Shown piece by piece: positions 38,930 to 44,243 of a stretch of DNA of 44,243 bases. Origin of the DNA: an uncultured Oscillospiraceae bacterium (GTDB lineage: Bacteria; Bacillota; Clostridia; Oscillospirales; Oscillospiraceae); the NCBI GenBank assembly GCA_944385535.1, contig CALWXR010000021.1, forward strand, positions 1 through 44,243. The letters run 5' to 3'. A program made the translations under genes and the position numbers. Under the pieces are notes generated by a model. It saw only the letters and a list, made by a program, of their open reading frames with translations, searched no databases and was not told the origin of the DNA. Positions within the stretch are counted from its first letter, which is position 1. Every line of letters starts with the position of its first letter.

Positions 38930-39145
38930 ATGGCAAAGCAATATGCCTCTCTGGAAGCCATCGAGCATGACCGAAGGATCACCAAAGAGACGGACGAAGA
39001 ATTTCTGTATCAGCTCCAAACCGGGTTGCTGCTGGCCCTCAAGGAACGGGGACGTTTGAATGAAATGCAATACCGCCACGCCCAGGACCGGCTGAACCAG
39101 CAGCGTCGGGCGTATACAAGAAAACAACAAGGGGGAACCGGATGA
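38930..39145 (+). CDS. Small SHOCT-like protein coupled to the recombinase
   Basis: A 71-residue hydrophilic helical protein. Its C-terminal part (LLLALKERGRLNEMQYRHAQDRLNQQ, about residues 31-56) resembles the SHOCT short helical domain with its glycine between two helices. Small genes of this kind often sit directly upstream of large serine recombinases in clostridial elements; a helper or regulator role is possible but not shown. AAAGGAGGG precedes the ATG, and the stop overlaps the recombinase start (ATGA). Confidence 0.7.
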   Translation: MAKQYASLEAIEHDRRITKETDEEFLYQLQTGLLLALKERGRLNEMQYRHAQDRLNQQRRAYTRKQQGGTG

Positions 39146-40668
39146 TCCAAGTTGCCAGCTACTGCCGAGTATCCACCGACAAAGAGGATCAGGCCAATTC
39201 CTTTGAAGCCCAGCAGCGGTTCTTCGAGTCCTACATCGCCCAAAATCCAGACTGGGAGCTGTATGCCATCTACGCCGATGAGGGCACCTCCGGCACCAGT
39301 ACCAAGAAGCGGGTTCAGTTTAACCGGATGATCAGCGACGCCCACGCCGGAAAATTCCAGCTGATTTTGACCAAGGAAGTCAGCCGGTTCTCCCGGAACA
39401 TCGTAGACACCCTCAGCTACACCCGAGAGCTGAAAGCCATCGGAGTGGCGGTGGAATTTCTCACCGATCACATTAACTCCATGGACAGCGACGGCGAACT
39501 GCGGCTGTCCATCATGGCGGCCATGGCCCAGGAGGAAAGCCGCAAAACCTCCAATCGGGTGGTCTGGGGTCAGACCCGGCAGATGGAAAAAGGGGTGGTG
39601 TTCGGCCGCTCTATGCTGGGCTACGACGTGAAAGACGGCAAGCTGACCATCGAACCGGAGGGGGCGGAGATTGTCCGGCTGATTTTCCGGAAGTACGCCC
39701 TGGAGCAGGTGGGCACCACCGAGATTGCCCGGTTCCTGACCCGGGAGGGATATCGGACCTACCGGGGAAGCGCCAAGTGGAAGTCCGGCGCCATCATCAA
39801 GATTTTAAAGAACGAGAAGTATGTGGGAGATCTGGTCCAGAAGAAAACCTACACCCCGGACTATCTGACACATGAAAAGAAAGCCAACAAGGGCCAGGTA
39901 CCCCAGATTCGGATTGAGAACCACCACGATCCCATCATTACCCGGGAAATCTGGAACCTGGCTCAGGAGCGGCTGGAGCGGAACAACAAGCGTGGGGACG
40001 GGGAGGCTGGCCACTCCAATCGCTATGTGTTCTCCGGCAAGATCAAGTGCGGCCAATGCGGCTCCAGCTTTGTGGGCCGGATGAAGGTCTTAAAGGACGG
40101 CACCAAGGTTCGCCGGTGGAGCTGCGGCACTACGGTGAGCGAGGGCACAGCAGGATGTGACGTGGGCAAACTGGTGCGGGATGACGATGCCATGGAAATG
40201 CTGAAAACCGCTCTTAGGAGCTTCTCTCTGGACGAAGGGGCCATCATACGCAATGTGACCACACTTGCCCTGGAAGCCATCCAGGCCGGTGAGAGCGGCG
40301 CTGCAGACGCCCCGGAGCGGTTGCAGTTCGAGCTGGACCGGCTCCAGCAGAAGAAGGAAGCGGTCATGGATTCCTTCTTCGCCGGGGACATCTCCAAAGA
40401 GGATATGCTGGCCATGAAGGGGCGGTACGAAGCCCAGGAAGCTACTCTGCGGGAGCGGCTGGAACAGGCGGAAAAGCGGCTGCGGCAGGGCTGCGGGAGG
40501 GATCAGCTGAAGGAGGCCATCCAGGAAGAAGTGGCCGCCCTTCTGAATGGGGAAACCGAAAGCGAAGTCCTGAGCAAAACCCTTCTGAAGGATCTGACCG
40601 TGTTCAAGGACCGGCACATGGAACTGCGGCTGAACCACCTGCCCCATGTGTTCCGGTTCGCAGGATAA
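39142..40668 (+). CDS. Large serine site-specific recombinase
   Basis: A 508-residue serine integrase/transposase. Resolvase domain at about 3-150 with catalytic Ser11 in SYCRVSTDKEDQ and the arginine-rich LTKEVSRFSRN; recombinase DNA-binding domain at about 165-265 (GYDVKDGKLTIEPEGAEIVRLIF, GAIIKILKNEKYVGD); zinc ribbon at about 300-345 (CGQCGSSF with a later CxxxxxxxxxxGC); coiled coil at about 390-460. Such proteins insert or excise phages, ICEs and Tn4451-like elements. Translation is coupled to the SHOCT-like gene. No conjugation or phage genes are near, so this is an isolated or residual element. It appears intact. Confidence 0.94.
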   Translation: MIQVASYCRVSTDKEDQANSFEAQQRFFESYIAQNPDWELYAIYADEGTSGTSTKKRVQFNRMISDAHAGKFQLILTKEVSRFSRNIVDTLSYTRELKAIGVAVEFLTDHINSMDSDGELRLSIMAAMAQEESRKTSNRVVWGQTRQMEKGVVFGRSMLGYDVKDGKLTIEPEGAEIVRLIFRKYALEQVGTTEIARFLTREGYRTYRGSAKWKSGAIIKILKNEKYVGDLVQKKTYTPDYLTHEKKANKGQVPQIRIENHHDPIITREIWNLAQERLERNNKRGDGEAGHSNRYVFSGKIKCGQCGSSFVGRMKVLKDGTKVRRWSCGTTVSEGTAGCDVGKLVRDDDAMEMLKTALRSFSLDEGAIIRNVTTLALEAIQAGESGAADAPERLQFELDRLQQKKEAVMDSFFAGDISKEDMLAMKGRYEAQEATLRERLEQAEKRLRQGCGRDQLKEAIQEEVAALLNGETESEVLSKTLLKDLTVFKDRHMELRLNHLPHVFRFAG

Positions 40669-40672
40669 ATCG

Positions 40673-40699
40673 AGCCGTTCCCGCCGGGAGCGGCTTTTT
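40673..40699 (+). terminator. Terminator after the recombinase
   Basis: AGCCGTTCCC (40673-40682) pairs with GGGAGCGGCT (40686-40695), one G-U pair, 3-nt loop, then five T residues. Confidence 0.85.
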
Positions 40700-40701
40700 G
40701 G

Positions 40702-40730
40702 TTGATGAAACCGGGATGATGTGATATAGT
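40702..40730 (+). promoter_or_regulatory. Promoter of the GNAT gene
   Basis: TTGATG (40702-40707) and TATAGT (40725-40730) with 17-bp spacing, 49 bp before the ATG at 40779. Confidence 0.6.
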
Positions 40731-40778
40731 ATAGGAAGAATCAAATCATGGTTTTATTCAGGAAGGTTTAGAAAGAAA

Positions 40779-41606
40779 ATGATTCGCTCAATCAAATCTT
40801 ATGATGCATGCAGGGACTTTGCCGCCGGCTTCTATGGCGATCCCAATTTCTCAGATCCCATGCTCACGAGTGAAGAACAGGTATAATCTAACCTGATTCA
40901 GGGGATTGACCGTACCGATCACTGTGTCCTGGGCGTGTATCGGGATGCGCAAATGATAGGTCCGTTTGCGTTCCAGGTGATCTGGGACGAGCAGTACATC
41001 GAAATGCTTGCCGGTTTATCCCGTGATAAGGACGCATATTGGGATGTATTCCACTACTTGGAGGCGTTTTATCCCAGCTATCATGTTGATTTTGTTTTCA
41101 ATCCCCAAAACTATTTACTGAAAGAATTGTTAGAAGCAAAGGGTGCTGAATTGGAACCGGAGCAGCAGAAAATGGTTCTGGGCACTCCTGTTTTGGAGGC
41201 GGATACCTCCGGGGTGGCAGCGTACACCGAACAATATGCCAAGCAGTATTTTGCCATCCACAACAAGGATTTGTATTGGATCGGCGAGCGGGTTGCGGCT
41301 GCCCGGGATCGGTTCAGAACTCTGCTGGCGATCCATCAAGGCAAGGTGGTTGGCTATTTGGATGTGACATGCTGCTTTGAGGAAAACGAGCCATTTGACT
41401 TATTCGTTCTGGAGCAGTACCGCCGAATGGGATATGGCAGAAAGCTGTTGGCAAAGGCATTGGAATGGAATCAGCCCAAGGGTATGATGCTGCTGGTGGA
41501 TGTGGACAACGAACCGGCGATCCGCCTGTATGCGTCCATGGGCTTTGCAAAGGTGCAGGGCCAAAATAATCTGACGGCGCATTGGTTAGTACCGGAGTGT
41601 CATTGA
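40779..41606 (+). pseudogene. GNAT acetyltransferase interrupted by an in-frame TAA
   Basis: One continuous frame from the ATG at 40779 to 41606 would encode 275 residues, but codon 36 is TAA (40884-40886) within SEEQV-stop-SNLIQ. Sequence on both sides is coding-like, and the reading frame is kept. The C-terminal half is a clear GNAT domain with acetyl-CoA motif QYRRMGYGRKLLAKAL and NEPAIRLYASMGF. A GTG at 40935 could give a 223-residue remnant but has no good RBS. A CAA or GAA to TAA change, or a sequencing error, would explain it. The substrate is unknown. A promoter is still present upstream. Confidence 0.8.
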
Positions 41607-41643
41607 GTTGCTTGCCTAACTGGTATCAATACCGCCAGGGGTG

Positions 41644-41655
41644 TTTGTATACAAA
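41644..41655. promoter_or_regulatory. Perfect 12-bp palindrome upstream of the DJ-1-like gene
   Basis: TTTGTATACAAA, centred 39 bp before the start codon. Its symmetry and position would suit a dimeric regulator, but AT-rich palindromes also occur by chance. Confidence 0.3.
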
Positions 41656-41688
41656 ATTAGACAGAAAGGAAACTATGGAGGTAACGAT

Positions 41689-42324
41689 ATGCGGAAATTT
41701 GCTGTGATGCTGTACCCACTTTTTTCTTTGCAAGAGATCACTTGTCTGACATCCGCTTTGGCACTTTGGTTTGACGAGACCGTTGAATTTATCGCCAGCG
41801 AGAACAAGGAGTATCAAAGCGAGGAAGGGCTGCGGGTCTTGCCTGCAAAAACGACAGCAGATGTGAAAATAACGGACTACGACTGTGTTATTCTGCCGGG
41901 AACCATCAACCCTTTGCCTGCGCTGTTCGATGAAGCGCTGATCGACTTTCTGCGGAGCGGCGTGGGTACAGAGGTGGTGTTTGCGGCAATCTCTTCTTCG
42001 CCGATCCTGCTGTCAAAATCCGGCGTTTTGAAAGGAAAGAAATTTACTTCCGGTTGTTTTATGCAAATGGCGGACACCTTCTCCTTTGTAGAAATGGATA
42101 ACTTCCTTCATAAGGCCGTGGTGGAGGATGGTAACGTGATCACTGGAATTGGGATGTTTTTCCGGGAATTTGCGGAAGCTGTATTGAGAAGGTTTGATTA
42201 CGATATCGGCAATCACTTTATGCGGGCCGACCCGGCGGACTTTACCGAGGAGGATCTGACCTTTTATTGGTCTGAAGAGGATTACCGGGAGTTTCTGGAG
42301 GAATTAAAGGAATACCCTATGTAA
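41689..42324 (+). CDS. DJ-1/PfpI-like protein lacking the usual nucleophile Cys
   Basis: A 211-residue protein of the DJ-1/PfpI (class I glutaminase-like) superfamily: KFAVMLYPLFSLQEI at the N-terminus, DYDCVILPG near residue 66, and FAAISSSPILLSKSGVLKGKKFTSG near 102-126. In most members the elbow before this helix is Cys (AICxxP); here it reads AISSSP, so Ser occupies the place. It may have lost enzyme activity or use another residue. The ATG at 41689 has GGAGGT at good spacing. An upstream in-frame start at 41641 is unlikely. It lies in a string of small accessory genes. Confidence 0.82.
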   Translation: MRKFAVMLYPLFSLQEITCLTSALALWFDETVEFIASENKEYQSEEGLRVLPAKTTADVKITDYDCVILPGTINPLPALFDEALIDFLRSGVGTEVVFAAISSSPILLSKSGVLKGKKFTSGCFMQMADTFSFVEMDNFLHKAVVEDGNVITGIGMFFREFAEAVLRRFDYDIGNHFMRADPADFTEEDLTFYWSEEDYREFLEELKEYPM

Positions 42325-42364
42325 GGACAAGCAAGCATTTTTCATAAGGAATGGCTATGATCCC

Positions 42365-42664
42365 ATGACGGATCTTCCGTTCTGCCATATGAACTCCAAG
42401 GAATACAGCCTGTGCGTCTCCAAATATCTGCCCGATACCGTTCGGTTCATTACCTGTGTCTTTGGAGAGGAAGTGGGCGGCAAGGTGGTGGAGAAGGGAA
42501 CCATGTGCAAGATGGCCCGGGGCGAAATGGTGCGCTATATGGCAGAGCACCAGATCAAAGATCCTGAGGAAATCAAGGCGTTTGATCGGCTGCATTACCG
42601 GTTTGACCAATCCCGTTCCAATGATGAAATGTTTGCGTTTCTCCGGGATGCAACCATAAGTTGA
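42365..42664 (+). pseudogene. Fragment of a YaaA-family (peroxide stress) protein, C-terminal third
   Basis: The 99-residue frame contains FITCVFGEEVGGKVVEKGTM, KMARGEMVRYMAEHQIKDPEEIKAFDRL and a final FDQSRSNDEMFAFL, matching the end of YaaA/DUF328 proteins, which are about 250 residues and limit free iron during peroxide stress. Only about 40 nt separate it from the upstream DJ-1-like gene, so the N-terminal two thirds are missing. There is no good RBS for the ATG at 42365. It is most likely a remnant. The following 128 nt before the next gene hold nothing recognised. Confidence 0.75.
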
Positions 42665-42792
42665 CAAGATTTTCGGAATAATGTAGACGTGTGATTGCGA
42701 TAAACCAATACAATATTTGAGAAATTCATGCCTTTGATTCTGTTTATCTGGACAGGGCGCAAATATCTTTGGGTGAATACGGAGAAAATACT

Positions 42793-43497
42793 ATGAAAAA
42801 TCAATACGATACCCCCGAATTCTTTGCCGAATATGCCCAGATGTCCAGAAGTCTATTCGGTTTAGAGGGGGCCGGAGAGTGGAGCCAGTTAGAACCAATG
42901 TTCCCGGAGCTTGTGGGCAAGACGGTGCTGGACTTGGGCTGCGGATATGGCTGGCATTGTGCCTATGCTGCCCGGAAGGGCGCAGCGTTCGTTCTGGGCA
43001 TCGATCAAAGCGAATTGATGATCCGGGAAGCCCAACGCAGAAACGCCGCTTCGGGCGTTACATACCATATATGTGCTTTGGAAGATTATGCTTATCCATC
43101 GGAACACTATGATCTGGTTATTTCCAATCTGGTGCTTCACTACATTGCCGATCTGGATTGGGTGTATCGAAAGGTATTTATAACCCTGAAGCCGGATGGA
43201 GTGTTTCTATTCAATATCGAGCATCCCACATTCACTGCAGGTGTTCGTCAGGAGTTTTCCCCAGACGGAACCTGGCCTGTGACGGATTACTATTACCCTG
43301 GGGAGCGGAAAACCAACTTTCTTGGGCACACCGTTTCCAAACAGCACCACACGCTGACACAGATTATCATGGGGCTGATACATGCCGGCTTCCAGATCGA
43401 AGCCCTGGAGGAAGCCATGCCCCCGGTGAAATGGAGAGAACAAATGCCGGAAGAAATGAAACGGCCCATGATGCTGTTAATTCGTGCAAAAAAATAA
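42793..43497 (+). CDS. SAM-dependent methyltransferase, class I
   Basis: A 234-residue methyltransferase of the Rossmann type (Methyltransf_11/25-like). Motif I VLDLGCGYGWHC at about residues 45-56 binds S-adenosylmethionine, with the acidic residue of motif II in GIDQSELMI, and YDLVISNLVLHYIADL as motif IV. The C-terminus EEMKRPMMLLIRAKK is usual for small-molecule methyltransferases of this group. No substrate can be assigned. GGAGAA precedes the ATG at 42793. It is 11 nt from the SWIM gene, so they are likely co-transcribed. Confidence 0.9.
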   Translation: MKNQYDTPEFFAEYAQMSRSLFGLEGAGEWSQLEPMFPELVGKTVLDLGCGYGWHCAYAARKGAAFVLGIDQSELMIREAQRRNAASGVTYHICALEDYAYPSEHYDLVISNLVLHYIADLDWVYRKVFITLKPDGVFLFNIEHPTFTAGVRQEFSPDGTWPVTDYYYPGERKTNFLGHTVSKQHHTLTQIIMGLIHAGFQIEALEEAMPPVKWREQMPEEMKRPMMLLIRAKK

Positions 43498-43508
43498 AGG
43501 AGAGCGCT

Positions 43509-43979
43509 ATGAGTATTATATCCTTGGCAAGTTACAATTCCCAATCCCATGGTTACGATTACTATGAGGAAAAGAAAGTTCTTCAGTCAGAACAGCTCAG
43601 TGCAACAACCTACCACGGCATTGTTTCAGGAAGCGATGGGGCACAATACGATGTGACCATCGATGTCGCGCATCCCAGAAAAAGTGTCTGTACGTGTCCT
43701 CACGCTGCTGGACGGCGAATTATTTGCAAACACATGGTTGCTCTGTTTTTTACAATCTTCCCGGATGAAGCAGATGCGTATGTGCGTGAAGTCGAGGAAT
43801 CTTGGAAAAAGGCCGAGATGATTCAGGAAGAAATTGCTGACCGTTTGGAGAAAACCATTCGAAAAATGAAAAAATCAGAGCTGCAAGAGGCTCTGCTGGA
43901 TTTGCTATCGGATTGCGCTGAGTGGCAGTATGACCGCTTTGTTCGTACTTATGTTGATCTGGAGGACTTATATTATTAA
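43509..43979 (+). CDS. SWIM zinc-finger protein
   Basis: A 156-residue protein with a SWIM motif (CxCx(n)CxH) at about residues 60-74: CTCPHAAGRRIICKH. SWIM domains bind zinc and mediate DNA or protein contacts; they occur in SWI2/SNF2 ATPases and transposases. Here the domain stands almost alone, followed by a charged helical C-terminus (KKAEMIQEEIADRLEKTIRKMKKSE). Function is unknown. AAAGGAGAG precedes the ATG at 43509; the frame is open upstream through the methyltransferase gene, but that part is not supported. Confidence 0.85.
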   Translation: MSIISLASYNSQSHGYDYYEEKKVLQSEQLSATTYHGIVSGSDGAQYDVTIDVAHPRKSVCTCPHAAGRRIICKHMVALFFTIFPDEADAYVREVEESWKKAEMIQEEIADRLEKTIRKMKKSELQEALLDLLSDCAEWQYDRFVRTYVDLEDLYY

Positions 43980-44064
43980 GCCTTTCCACGCTTCTTAGAA
44001 TCTCAGACTCAGGAATCTCAGGTAGGATCTAAAGCGGATGCAGCAGAGGCGCAGTTCTTTATAG

Positions 44065-44137
44065 CTGAGAGAAGCACTCCAAGGGGGGTGCTGCCTTGCT
44101 GAACGGCGAGATGGAAAGCAAGGTTCTGAAGCAAACA
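44065..44137 (+). pseudogene. Remnant of a serine recombinase C-terminus
   Basis: Positions 44096-44137 translate to LLNGEMESKVLKQT, against LLNGETESEVLSKT near the C-terminus of the intact recombinase at 39142-40668 (10 of 14 identical). Just upstream in another frame, 44065-44082 reads LREALQ, matching the preceding LKEAIQ of that protein. The order is kept but the frame is shifted, and no other recombinase sequence is seen. This is a decayed fragment. Confidence 0.6.
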
Positions 44138-44187
44138 GCCGCTGGATCTTCCTCAGGTATTCCGGTCTTAGTGTAAAATATTAATTG

Positions 44188-44222
44188 GCAAAAAAAGAGG
44201 CAGGGCAAAACAGCCCTACCTC
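44188..44222 (-). terminator. Terminator for a minus-strand gene beyond the window
   Basis: AGAGGCAGGGC (44195-44205) and GCCCTACCTCT (44212-44222), 11-bp stem with one mismatch and a 6-nt loop. On the minus strand it is followed by a T-run (A residues 44189-44195), so it should end a gene to the right of the window. Confidence 0.75.
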
Positions 44223-44243
44223 TTGCAACCAAGTGATATCATG

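Noticed and set aside
38930-44243. A new anti-phage defence island
   Set aside because: The methyltransferase is a small-molecule type, and no restriction, nuclease, reverse transcriptase or toxin-antitoxin pair was recognised. The evidence supports only a decaying accessory region.

Overview
This window looks like a chromosome segment of an endospore-forming Firmicute of the class Clostridia, most likely a gut Oscillospiraceae/Ruminococcaceae-type organism. That placement is an inference. It rests on a complete spoIIIA operon, the order Asp23-nusB-xseA-xseB-ispA, a type III glutamine synthetase beside a type I enzyme with an ANTAR regulator, Shine-Dalgarno sites close to AAGGAGG, and moderately GC-rich DNA. 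No rRNA, tRNA or CRISPR array was seen.

Layout. (1) 1-2.8 kb: a histidine kinase whose 5' part is missing or broken, then a DUF2079 membrane protein. (2) 2.8-5.6 kb: a coenzyme A locus, with coaBC divergent from an ECF pantothenate-type transporter and coaX. (3) 5.7-10.2 kb: spoIIIAA to spoIIIAH, tightly coupled. (4) 10.3-15.8 kb: Asp23/Gls24, nusB, a TsaD-like protein, xseA, xseB, ispA, then a small PspC protein and an AEC permease. (5) 15.9-20.4 kb: ANTAR regulator and glnA (type I glutamine synthetase) on the minus strand, divergent from glnN (type III) on the plus strand, with strong promoters and structured leaders between them. (6) 20.7-36.7 kb: asnB-purC-purA-purB-guaA-glmS-pyrG-purF-carA-carB, all on one strand with no evident internal terminator. 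(7) 36.9-38.7 kb: a manganese catalase-like gene with an odd N-terminus, divergent from a ferredoxin, a membrane Fe-S protein and a rhodanese lipoprotein. (8) 38.7-44.2 kb: an accessory region with a SHOCT-like protein and large serine recombinase, a GNAT gene broken by a stop codon, a DJ-1-like protein without its usual Cys, a YaaA fragment, a methyltransferase, a SWIM protein, and a fragment of a second serine recombinase.

The main theme is glutamine economy. Two glutamine synthetases and their likely RNA-binding regulator lie next to six glutamine-dependent amidotransferase systems (AsnB, GuaA, GlmS, PyrG, PurF, CarAB) and the aspartate-using purine enzymes PurC and PurA. Ammonia assimilation is therefore linked physically to most of the major uses of glutamine amide nitrogen. 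The glnN promoter is followed at once by an intrinsic terminator, which suggests antitermination, plausibly by the ANTAR protein. The last 5.5 kb looks like a decaying, recombinase-associated island.
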